A stretch of 6,678 nt of DNA. It comes from JBGTIS01 sp041745535 (lineage in GTDB: Bacteria > Bacteroidota > Bacteroidia > Cytophagales > Cyclobacteriaceae). The stretch's first letter is position 1, and the number at the start of each line of letters is the position of its first letter. Location: contig JBGTIS010000025.1 in NCBI GenBank assembly GCA_041745535.1, forward strand, positions 1 to 6,678, read 5' to 3'. Both the position numbers and the translations under genes were made by a program. Positions 1 to 4,392 of the stretch are shown here, one piece after another. A model generated the notes under the pieces. The model saw only the letters and a list, made by a program, of their open reading frames with translations, had not been told where the DNA came from and ran no database searches.

Positions 1-727
1 AAAAGATCCCAGTAATCAGGAAACCTGGTATGCGCCTCCCCGTGCTGAAATGAAAATGAAGGAACTTACCAATACGGGTATGGTGGAAATTTATAATCAC
101 CAGTATTTGTGGGACAACCGCCAGTATCCTAAAGTACACGAAGCCTTTACCGACATCTGGGGAACCGAAAAATTATGGGTTACCATTGACCGCGCCAATT
201 TAAATTTACCCATCCGGCCAGGATATGATTATAAAGGATTTATTCACTGGGATTATGATCCGGAAGCCAGGCCGCAAAATGTACAGGGTGTGTTGGCTTT
301 AGCGGATCAAACAGATGAACACATGGGCGGATTTCAATGCGTACCTGAGTTGTACCGAACCTATGATACCTGGAAACTGACCCAACCCGAAGACCGCGAT
401 CATTTTAAACCCGATGTCAGTGGTTTTGAAATCGTAAAGGTAAAAATGAATGCCGGCGACCTGCTGATTTTCAACAGTACCCAACCACATGGCATCAGGC
501 CCAATACCAGCAAAGATAAAGTGCGCCTGGCCCAATACATTTCCATGATGCCGGCCGAGGAAGATAATGAGACGTTGCGGCAGTGGAGAATTTCCTCCTG
601 GAAAGAAAGGCGCGCTCCGGAAGGCTACGCGTTTCCGGGCGACCCCAGAGGCTGGGAGCAAACCAAATATAAAACAGCAGCATTATCCCCGCTGGGCCGA
701 AAATTACTGGGACTGGACAGGTGGTAA
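1..727 (+). CDS. Phytanoyl-CoA dioxygenase (PhyH) family protein, 5' partial
   Basis: This is a non-haem Fe(II)/2-oxoglutarate-dependent oxygenase of the PhyH family, presumably cytosolic, which would hydroxylate a small organic substrate. The substrate cannot be told from sequence. The frame is open from base 2 with no stop, so the ATG at 50 is internal and the true start lies outside the window; about 241 codons are visible. Counting from the Met at 50, the iron-binding HxD is H66-W-D68 in GFIHWDYDP. The distal iron ligand is H147 in STQPHGIRP, and R159 in KVRLAQY is the probable 2-oxoglutarate anchor. These spacings fit the double-stranded beta-helix core. MGGFQCVPELY (92-102) is also typical of the family. 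The C-terminus looks complete, ending in LLGLDRW just before TAA. A strong terminator follows 17 bases later, so the gene ends its transcription unit. The family call is firm and the substrate unknown. Confidence 0.92.
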   Translation, partial: KDPSNQETWYAPPRAEMKMKELTNTGMVEIYNHQYLWDNRQYPKVHEAFTDIWGTEKLWVTIDRANLNLPIRPGYDYKGFIHWDYDPEARPQNVQGVLALADQTDEHMGGFQCVPELYRTYDTWKLTQPEDRDHFKPDVSGFEIVKVKMNAGDLLIFNSTQPHGIRPNTSKDKVRLAQYISMMPAEEDNETLRQWRISSWKERRAPEGYAFPGDPRGWEQTKYKTAALSPLGRKLLGLDRW

Positions 728-743
728 AGCGATCACGGTGCTT

Positions 744-775
744 GAACAGCAACAGGATGATTGCTGTTCTTTTTT
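744..775 (+). terminator. Intrinsic terminator of the PhyH-family gene
   Basis: A perfect 9-bp stem GAACAGCAA (744-752) / TTGCTGTTC (761-769) with an 8-base loop is followed directly by six T (770-775). It lies 17 bases after the PhyH stop codon, on the strand and at the distance expected of a rho-independent terminator. Confidence 0.88.
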
Positions 776-841
776 CATTTAAAAATTAAAACAGCCTATT
801 GAAATTCTGGTGATAGCTACTACTGTTTATCCACTTCAATT

Positions 842-853
842 TCTGTATATTTG
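842..853 (+). promoter_or_regulatory. Bacteroidota-type promoter (-7 element TATATTTG) of the zeta-like remnant
   Basis: The 12-mer TCTGTATATTTG contains TATATTTG (846-853), an exact match to the Bacteroidota sigma-factor -7 consensus TAnnTTTG. The ATG at 858 follows after only four bases, so the transcript should begin at or very near the start codon. The same 12-mer, with the same four-base gap to ATG, occurs before the toxin-antitoxin operon at 2429-2440. No convincing -33 TTTG is visible upstream. Confidence 0.6.
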
Positions 854-857
854 AATA

Positions 858-929
858 ATGGAAGTTAGGAAATTGTACGTAATTTCAGGGTGTAACGGTG
901 CGGGAAAAACTACTGCTTCATTTGAATAA
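858..929 (+). pseudogene. Zeta-toxin-like P-loop kinase, N-terminal remnant
   Basis: This 23-codon frame reads MEVRKLYVISGCNGAGKTTA, then SFE and a TAA stop. The segment GCNGAGKTT is a Walker A (P-loop) motif following a hydrophobic beta strand, the exact N-terminal arrangement of the zeta-toxin-like kinases (about 190-200 residues) common in Bacteroidota. After the family's usual TTAS the expected continuation, with the substrate-binding, Walker B and lid regions, is absent. The frame stops four codons past the second T of GKTT. The following small ORF (948) is in the same frame, 18 bases beyond the stop. The simplest reading is an internal deletion of roughly 500 bases joining the start of the gene to its last codons. 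The product cannot be a working kinase. The family call rests on a short motif, so other P-loop ATPases remain possible. Confidence 0.6.
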
Positions 930-947
930 TTTAAAGAAATATTTGTC

Positions 948-1106
948 ATGAGAAATATTAATATTTCAAAATTAAGAAATGACATAGTGGAAGGCATGAA
1001 ACTATCGTCTGAAAAATTAAAAGCTTTAAAAAAACAACTCGGGAATACCATTGTAATAAGCGAAAATGGAGAAATAAGAGAAATTGAGGCTAAAGACCTG
1101 AAATAG
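948..1106 (+). CDS. Small 52-residue protein, probable partner of the zeta-like toxin gene
   Basis: This short ORF runs from ATG 948 to TAG 1104-1106. It begins MRNINISKLRNDIVEG, continues through a lysine-rich, probably helical segment (residues 18-30), then VISENGEIREIE near the C-terminus. As I recall, small proteins of this build (a short helix, then a beta hairpin of the type VISxNGxIxxI) often sit directly after zeta-toxin-like genes in Bacteroidota and may act as the antitoxin or partner. That role is inference. The sequence looks intact from start to stop, in contrast to the gutted gene before it. The bases before the ATG read ATATTTGTC, close to the -7 promoter element, so the ORF might be transcribed alone, though the promoter at 842 also reads into it. 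No Shine-Dalgarno is visible. It could instead be a non-functional relic. Confidence 0.5.
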   Translation: MRNINISKLRNDIVEGMKLSSEKLKALKKQLGNTIVISENGEIREIEAKDLK

Positions 1107-1333
1107 ATCAAACAGATCACATATATGATTTAATTGATGTTGTCGAATACGTAAACAATCAAAACACTTCCAACCAGGCAGCAGATTTGGTACGTAGAAC
1201 GCTTGAACGTGCAGCGCGGAATTCCGAATATTTAGTCTTTCCAATTGATCCAATGCCCGATGGAAAAGGTTACTCTTCACGACTTCAAATGCATGCACAG
1301 TTGTCAGTACATCAATGGTATAAGACAAAGTGA
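1094..1333 (+). pseudogene. Unidentified open frame without a start codon, likely gene fragment
   Basis: An uninterrupted frame of 79 codons ends at TGA 1331-1333 and overlaps the end of the preceding small ORF in another frame. It contains the stretches LIDVVEYVNNQNTSNQ, AADLVRRTLERAARNSEY and FPIDPMPDGKGYSSRLQMHA. These read like a real soluble protein, with an amphipathic helix and then a loop rich in P, D and G. There is no ATG until codon 54 (1253), so a complete gene is not supported; the frame is more likely the tail of a gene whose front was lost. I do not recognise the family. It sits beside the deletion-scarred zeta-like locus and may have been affected by the same rearrangement. 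It could also be chance coding potential. Confidence 0.3.
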
Positions 1334-1350
1334 ACTATCAGACATTAAAT

Positions 1351-1367
1351 GAGGTAAAACCTACCTC
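1351..1367. promoter_or_regulatory. Short palindrome, GAGGTA / TACCTC
   Basis: A perfect 6-bp inverted repeat, GAGGTA (1351-1356) and TACCTC (1362-1367), has a 5-base spacer and lies 18 bases after the stop at 1333. There is no T-run, so a terminator is unlikely. It could be an operator or a small RNA hairpin. Confidence 0.3.
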
Positions 1368-1385
1368 AAAAACAATTTGTAAAAA

Positions 1386-1438
1386 GCCAGTGTTTAAAAC
1401 ACAGAATAGTTTTATATTGAAAAACACTGTTGTCTGGC
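1386..1438. promoter_or_regulatory. Overlapping inverted repeats in the leader of the amidohydrolase gene
   Basis: CAGTGTTT (1388-1395) pairs perfectly with AAACACTG (1422-1429). The left arm can instead form a tight palindrome with 1397-1402 (GTGTTT-A-AAACAC). GCCAG (1386-1390) matches CTGGC (1434-1438). The alternative pairings could be an operator or a switching leader RNA some 70-120 bases before the start at 1508. No regulator is encoded nearby. Confidence 0.3.
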
Positions 1439-1507
1439 AGCTGATAATCCTGCTCATCTTAACCTGACAGGCAATTAAAAATCATTGTTACATTCAAAAA
1501 GAGAAAT

Positions 1508-2326
1508 ATGATTATAGACGTTCATACCCACCTCAATAACTATCATGAAGAACGAGTAACCTCCGTCAGCGAATGCCTGGATAACCTGCAGGTTTCTATG
1601 GATAGAAATCATGTGGATTATGCCCTGGTACTAACTTCCTACAAAGTAACCGAACACCGCCCCAGTACCAAACAGGTGATTGAAGCTACCCGTGATTTGA
1701 AAAATATTTCAGTGGTTGCTGGCATCAGTTTTCTTAATTATAAAGAAAAAGACCTGAGAGAAATCAGTGAATACCTGGAAGAGGGTTTGGTAAAAGGTTT
1801 AAAACTTTATCCTGGCTACGAACCGTTTTATCCGCACGATAACCGCCTGAAAGTAGTATACGACATGGCCGTGGAATATGATGTGCCGGTCATGTTCCAT
1901 TCCGGCGATACCTACTCGCCAAAGGGCAAAGTACGGTTTGCCCATCCGCTCCACATCGACGATGTAGCTGTAGATCATCCTGAACTGAAAATTGTGATTT
2001 GCCATGTGGGTAATCCCTGGATTCGCGATTGTATGGAGGTGGTGTATAAAAACGACAACGTGTTTGCCGATTTCTCCGGTCTGGTATTGGGCGACTTTTC
2101 CGACAAGTTCGAAAAATACATGAAAACCCAGCTGGAAGAAATGATCCTGTATGCCGGTGAACCCAAATACCTGCTCTATGGTACCGACTGGCCCATCTCT
2201 ACCATGCGCTCGTACATTGCGTTTATGAAGCAACTGGACCTGCCCGACGAGAAAAAGGAATTGATCATGTGGAAGAATGCCGCCGAACTATTCAAAATTG
2301 ATGTTACGGAATTTCAATCTAAATAA
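1508..2326 (+). CDS. Amidohydrolase family protein (Amidohydro_2-type TIM-barrel metal hydrolase)
   Basis: This 272-residue protein is a metal-dependent hydrolase or decarboxylase of the amidohydrolase superfamily, presumably cytosolic. The metal ligands expected of the fold appear in order: H6 and H8 in DVHTH at the end of strand 1, H131 in VMFHSGDTY, H166 in VICHVGNPW, and D227 in LLYGTDWP. The GTDWP ending and about 270-residue length are typical of the Amidohydro_2 (PF04909) branch, which includes hydrolases of lactones and aryl carboxylates as well as decarboxylases. The substrate is not predictable here. K99 in GLKLYP sits where some relatives carry a functional lysine. The start is clear: ATG 1508 begins directly with the conserved first strand (MIIDVHTH), with only an A-rich AAGAGAAAT upstream. 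It is monocistronic: 174 bases separate it from the remnant before it, and 118 bases with a separate promoter from the toxin-antitoxin pair after it. A functional link to the nearby PhyH oxygenase is possible but unsupported. Confidence 0.9.
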   Translation: MIIDVHTHLNNYHEERVTSVSECLDNLQVSMDRNHVDYALVLTSYKVTEHRPSTKQVIEATRDLKNISVVAGISFLNYKEKDLREISEYLEEGLVKGLKLYPGYEPFYPHDNRLKVVYDMAVEYDVPVMFHSGDTYSPKGKVRFAHPLHIDDVAVDHPELKIVICHVGNPWIRDCMEVVYKNDNVFADFSGLVLGDFSDKFEKYMKTQLEEMILYAGEPKYLLYGTDWPISTMRSYIAFMKQLDLPDEKKELIMWKNAAELFKIDVTEFQSK

Positions 2327-2340
2327 TTTTTTTCCGTTTT
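2306..2340 (+). terminator. Weak hairpin overlapping the amidohydrolase stop codon
   Basis: ACGGAA (2306-2311) can pair with TTCCGT (2332-2337) across a 20-base loop, with possible inner ATTT/AAAT pairing, and TTTT follows. The T-rich tract 2327-2333 falls inside the stem rather than after it. This is a weak candidate terminator that includes the last codons of the gene. Confidence 0.25.
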
Positions 2341-2428
2341 AGAATTACAGGTTAAATAGAATTAACTAACGGTCACAGTGTTGCATCAAGGGTGCCTACC
2401 TGTATTTATGAAATTGTACTATTATTAA

Positions 2429-2440
2429 TCTGTATATTTG
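2429..2440 (+). promoter_or_regulatory. Promoter (-7 element TATATTTG) of the toxin-antitoxin operon
   Basis: TATATTTG (2433-2440) matches the Bacteroidota TAnnTTTG -7 consensus inside the 12-mer TCTGTATATTTG. The antitoxin ATG at 2445 follows after four bases, predicting a leaderless or nearly leaderless mRNA. A TTG at 2414-2416 is a possible -33 half-site with short spacing. The 12-mer is identical to that at 842-853. Confidence 0.65.
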
Positions 2441-2444
2441 TTGT

Positions 2445-2672
2445 ATGAAGCATGTTATTACCATAGACGATCGTAGCGAAGTAGGCCAGAGCCTGATTGA
2501 GCTTTTGAAAAAACTTTCAAAAACTACCAAATCCGTAGGTTTTGTTGATCCTAAAATTTTGGAAGAATTGGAAGATGCCTCTCTGCTTATACTTATGGAA
2601 GAAGGTCTCCAAAGCGGGGAAATCAACCGGGAAGAGGTAATGAAAACGCTCAAAGGTATTGCTGGGGAATGA
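2445..2672 (+). CDS. Putative antitoxin of a RelE-family toxin-antitoxin pair
   Basis: This acidic 75-residue protein (MKHVITIDDRSEVGQ...) would neutralise the toxin encoded next to it and probably repress the operon's promoter, as most type II antitoxins do. The N-terminus gives a short strand and then a helix (VGQSLIELLKKLSK, residues 13-26). The C-terminal half is acidic and helical (LEELEDASLLILMEEGLQSG, 39-58), suitable for wrapping around the basic toxin. I recognise the general layout of short Bacteroidota antitoxins (I/V-H/T-I-D-D-R near the start, SLIELLK after it), but no DNA-binding fold can be assigned with certainty. The gene begins four bases after its -7 promoter element, without a Shine-Dalgarno. 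Its stop overlaps the toxin start as ATGA (2669-2672), the usual sign of translational coupling. The antitoxin role rests largely on this position. Confidence 0.78.
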   Translation: MKHVITIDDRSEVGQSLIELLKKLSKTTKSVGFVDPKILEELEDASLLILMEEGLQSGEINREEVMKTLKGIAGE

Positions 2673-2935
2673 AAACCTCTTTTACCAATAACTTTAACAA
2701 GCAAGTTTCTAAAATAAAAGATAAATCTCTTGCTCTTGCTATCATTAATATTATTGAGGAGGTAGAAGCTGCCAATACGCCAGATAACATTCCTAATCTC
2801 AAAAAACTGAAGGGCCATAAAACTGCTTACCGGATTCGTAACGGTTCTTACAGATTAGGTCTCTTTATAGAAAACAGTATTGTTACTTTTGCTGCCTTTG
2901 CCCATCGTAAAGACATTTACATTCATTTCCCTTAA
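2669..2935 (+). CDS. Type II toxin, RelE/ParE superfamily
   Basis: This basic 88-residue protein belongs to the RelE/ParE superfamily, most like the RelE-type mRNA interferases that cleave mRNA on the ribosome. It begins with a short strand and two helices (residues 1-35, MKTSFTNNFNKQVSKIK). The family signature follows: NLKKLKGH (43-50), then YRIRNGSYRLG (54-64), equivalent to the common YRIRIGDYRIG with I58N and D60S differences. It ends FAHRKDIYIHFP (77-88). Basic and aromatic residues R55, R57, R62, H79, R80, K81 and Y84 are the candidate RNA-binding or catalytic set. The length is normal and the frame intact, so the toxin is probably functional. It is translated from ATG 2669, overlapping the antitoxin stop by 4 bases, with GGGGA just upstream in the antitoxin's last codons as a possible ribosome site. 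It converges with the acetyltransferase after a 43-base gap. ParE-like gyrase inhibition is a less likely alternative. Confidence 0.87.
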   Translation: MKTSFTNNFNKQVSKIKDKSLALAIINIIEEVEAANTPDNIPNLKKLKGHKTAYRIRNGSYRLGLFIENSIVTFAAFAHRKDIYIHFP

Positions 2936-2950
2936 TACACATAAGTGAAT

Positions 2951-2966
2951 AGGGGTAACTACCCTT
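2951..2966. terminator. Small hairpin between the convergent toxin and acetyltransferase genes
   Basis: AGGGGT (2951-2956) pairs with ACCCTT (2961-2966), one pair being G-U, around a 4-base loop, in the 43-base gap between two convergent genes. There is no uninterrupted T-run on either side, only TAATTTG on the + side, so it is a weak bidirectional terminator candidate. Confidence 0.32.
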
Positions 2967-2978
2967 AATTTGAGCATT

Positions 2979-3434
2979 TTATAACTCCTTCATCCATTCG
3001 AAAAAGTGATAGTGATCGCCATTCATGCCGATGGCTTCGTATACTTTTTGTGCCGGCAGGTTGGTCTTTTCCACATAGAGTCTGAGTCCCATCAGTGCTG
3101 GTGAATTTTCTACCTTTTCTTTCAGGAACTGGTACATGGCTTTAAAAACACCCTGACCCCTGAAAGCTTCTTCTACAAACACCGACTGTATCCACCAGAT
3201 GGTGCCATTGCGCCAGTCGCTCCATTCATAAGTTACCAGCAGGCTGGCAATTACCTGCTCCTCGTTGGTAGCTACATAATAGGTGCCTTTGGCAGCATCG
3301 GCAAACACAGCGCCTACCCCATGTTGCAATGTCGTACGGTTCAGTGCCAGTTTTTCCGTTTGCCAGGCCATTTTTATCTGAAAATCAACAATTCTATCTT
3401 TTTCAGCAATGGTGGCAGGGCGTATGTGGACCAT
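2979..3434 (-). CDS. GNAT family N-acetyltransferase
   Basis: This 151-residue protein has the Gcn5-related N-acetyltransferase fold and would transfer an acetyl group from acetyl-CoA to an amine. The acceptor is unknown. It begins with the usual strand and helix (IRPATIAEKDRIVDF, residues 4-18). Strand 4 then leads into the acetyl-CoA pyrophosphate loop R92-G-Q-G-V-F97 (SVFVEEAFRGQGVFKAM), which fits R/QxxGxG/A except for Phe at the last position. Motif B is RLYVEKTNLPAQKVYEAIGM (118-137), with N125, A128 and Y132 in typical places. The tail HYHFFEWMKEL closes the fold, so it is full length. The tryptophan-rich stretch W71-W81 (WSDWRNGTIWW) may line the acceptor site. The start ATG at 3434 has no Shine-Dalgarno, and a -7 promoter element lies 26 bases upstream. 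It stands alone, convergent with the toxin gene, and there is no sign that it is a TacT-like toxin (no adjacent antitoxin of its own). Confidence 0.9.
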   Translation of the reverse strand: MVHIRPATIAEKDRIVDFQIKMAWQTEKLALNRTTLQHGVGAVFADAAKGTYYVATNEEQVIASLLVTYEWSDWRNGTIWWIQSVFVEEAFRGQGVFKAMYQFLKEKVENSPALMGLRLYVEKTNLPAQKVYEAIGMNGDHYHFFEWMKEL

Positions 3435-3459
3435 AAGGGTTGTCTTTTTTATTAAAACT

Positions 3460-3467
3460 CAAAAATA
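3460..3467 (-). promoter_or_regulatory. Promoter (-7 element TATTTTTG) of the acetyltransferase gene
   Basis: On the minus strand this reads TATTTTTG, matching TAnnTTTG, 25 bases before the acetyltransferase ATG. That predicts a leader of about 20 bases. No clear -33 element is seen. Confidence 0.5.
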
Positions 3468-3509
3468 ATAAAAGCAGCGTGGAAGGTAATGGAATTAAAT
3501 CTATGATTA

Positions 3510-3565
3510 CCTGATTTTGATGGTTATCTGATTTACCCCTTTTTAATCAGATGATATAAATCAGG
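3510..3565. repeat. Nested inverted repeat built on CTGATT/AATCAG
   Basis: The outer arms CCTGATTT (3510-3517) and AAATCAGG (3558-3565) enclose inner arms ATCTGATT (3526-3533) and AATCAGAT (3545-3552) with an 11-base central loop; all four arms pair perfectly. The hexamer CTGATT or its complement occurs four times here and twice more at 3647 and 3673. It lies upstream of the acetyltransferase (minus strand), so it may be an operator, an RNA hairpin or a repeat-element relic. Confidence 0.5.
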
Positions 3566-3580
3566 ACAAACCAGAGAATG

Positions 3581-3620
3581 ATTTGAACCAGTACGCCGGG
3601 TTTTGAACCAAGTACCGGAT
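3581..3620. repeat. Two tandem 20-base direct repeats
   Basis: The units 3581-3600 and 3601-3620 share TTTGAACCA, then GTAC and CGG, differing by one base gained and one lost. They lie about 150-190 bases upstream of the acetyltransferase start, between the nested palindrome and the terminator. A pair of regulator half-sites or a small tandem duplication are both possible. Confidence 0.5.
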
Positions 3621-3663
3621 TGTTAATAAACAAATCTCTTATTATCCTGATTATTTTAAAAGT

Positions 3664-3709
3664 AAAAACCTCCTGATTTAGATGGAAAATCTAAACAGGA
3701 GGTTTTTTT
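3664..3709 (-). terminator. Strong bidirectional terminator of the lipoprotein gene
   Basis: A 12-bp stem AAAAACCTCCTG (3664-3675) / CAGGAGGTTTTT (from 3696) extends, past one bulged A at 3676, by TTTAGA (3677-3682) / TCTAAA (3690-3695) around a 7-base loop. Seven T follow on the plus strand and five on the minus strand. The lipoprotein gene ends 48 bases away on the minus strand and is the only gene reading into it. Confidence 0.88.
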
Positions 3710-3721
3710 GTCGCCGCGCTT

Positions 3722-3756
3722 GGGTGGCTCAGCTTAGTCGCGAAGCTGAATGACCC
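3722..3756 (-). repeat. GC-rich two-part hairpin directly after the lipoprotein stop codon
   Basis: TCAGCTT (3729-3735) pairs perfectly with AAGCTGA (3743-3749) around a 7-base loop, and GGGT (3722-3725) pairs with ACCC (3753-3756) outside a small internal loop. The outer arm abuts the stop codon at 3757-3759. It lies between the gene and its terminator and is far more GC-rich than its surroundings. A 3'-UTR stabilising structure or a dispersed palindromic repeat would both fit. Confidence 0.5.
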
Positions 3757-4392
3757 TTATCCAATCAAATTATTAATCTGATTAAGCAGATCCAGTAAAG
3801 TTTGCAGGGTATTAATCAAATCTGTTAAAAATCCAAAAGGGTCTAGCAGTCCTGCTACTGCACAAAGGAGATTTCCAAGCAAGTTACCTGCTCCTGAAAC
3901 CGCGTTGATATCCAATACAATCTCAGATAGATCTAAGGTCAGTCCTAAAAGGTCAAGATGAAGCGGGCCTAAATCCAGAAACAATATATCACAGGTAGCT
4001 TGGGTAGCTAAAGTTTTGGCATACCTTGCGTTACTACTGCTCTCATTAAGCGTAGCAGGAACCTGTGAAAATGACTGTTCAATTTCGGTTGCCGTGCCAT
4101 CGGCCGCTTTCGCAGTGCCATGGAGGAATCCACTGACCCAAAGTCCTTCCGTTTCACTATAACCAAATTCAGTAATAGATACCTTGCCTTTAAAGGTTCC
4201 ATTGTCTTCAAGAACACCCACTACTTTCATGTTCTTTAAGAATTTACTGTCTTTGGTAGTTTTAGTTTTGGCCTGATCAACATTGGTGTTAATGGCTGTT
4301 TCTTTTGAACTGGTTATCGTTTCGTCTTCACATCCAAAGGCTATGAGACAAAAGCATAGTACAACTGCAAATTTCATTCTGAAATTTTTCAT
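3757..4392 (-). CDS. Putative lipoprotein with a Leu/Gly-rich C-terminal module
   Basis: This 211-residue protein has no function I can name. The N-terminus is a lipoprotein signal: positive residues (K2, R5, K7), a hydrophobic core (residues 8-18), then IAFGC with C21 as the probable lipidated cysteine. The match to the lipobox is imperfect because F is at -2. EDE directly after the cysteine resembles the acidic export signals that send Bacteroidota lipoproteins to the cell surface, so surface display is an inference. Residues 22-55 are polar and linker-like. Residues 56-110 look beta-rich. The C-terminal module starts at C134 (CDILFLDLGPLHLDLLGL) and continues through VLDINAVSGAG (159-169) to LLGNLLCAVAGLLD (171-184). 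C134 and C177 could form a disulfide. I recall this LGPL...LLGNLLC(A)VAGLL pattern from many uncharacterised secreted proteins. A leucine-rich amphipathic tail (188-210) ends the protein. The gene is monocistronic, with its own terminator. Confidence 0.8.
   Translation of the reverse strand: MKNFRMKFAVVLCFCLIAFGCEDETITSSKETAINTNVDQAKTKTTKDSKFLKNMKVVGVLEDNGTFKGKVSITEFGYSETEGLWVSGFLHGTAKAADGTATEIEQSFSQVPATLNESSSNARYAKTLATQATCDILFLDLGPLHLDLLGLTLDLSEIVLDINAVSGAGNLLGNLLCAVAGLLDPFGFLTDLINTLQTLLDLLNQINNLIG

Larger units (their letters stand above)
3435..3756. other. Gene-free, repeat-rich spacer of 322 bases
   Basis: No reading frame here looks protein-coding. It holds the acetyltransferase promoter, the nested CTGATT palindrome (3510-3565), the tandem 20-base repeats (3581-3620), the bidirectional terminator (3664-3709) and a GC-rich hairpin (3722-3756). 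A 14-base string, CCTGATTTTGATGG at 3510, recurs with one change at 3672, inside the terminator stem. Confidence 0.7.

Noticed and set aside
299..752. Antisense open frames opposite the PhyH-family gene (299-661 and 495-752, minus strand) and an overlapping plus-strand frame at 567-782
   Set aside because: They lie inside or across a gene with a clear family signature. Their products show no recognisable domain, and they have no promoter of their own.
836..1328. Minus-strand open frames at 836-1120 and 1026-1328
   Set aside because: They are low-complexity products (rich in F, S, I, L) opposite the toxin-locus remnants. The plus strand carries the P-loop motif and the promoter.
1799..2233. 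Minus-strand open frames inside the amidohydrolase gene (1799-2233, 1975-2166)
   Set aside because: They mirror a well-supported gene with all its metal-ligand motifs; no independent coding signal was seen.
2396..2818. Minus-strand 140-codon frame across the toxin-antitoxin pair
   Set aside because: It is opposite two genes with an ATGA overlap, a promoter and a toxin signature. The antisense product is serine- and arginine-rich with no domain.
2979..3434. GNAT protein as a toxin (TacT/AtaT type)
   Set aside because: There is no adjacent ribbon-helix-helix antitoxin gene. The nearest toxin-antitoxin pair is convergent and complete by itself.
3571..3600. Possible tRNA T-arm fragment (minus strand GGTTCAAATC) that might mark an attachment site
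   Set aside because: The flanking bases do not form the T-stem, there is no acceptor stem or anticodon arm nearby, and no integrase is present.
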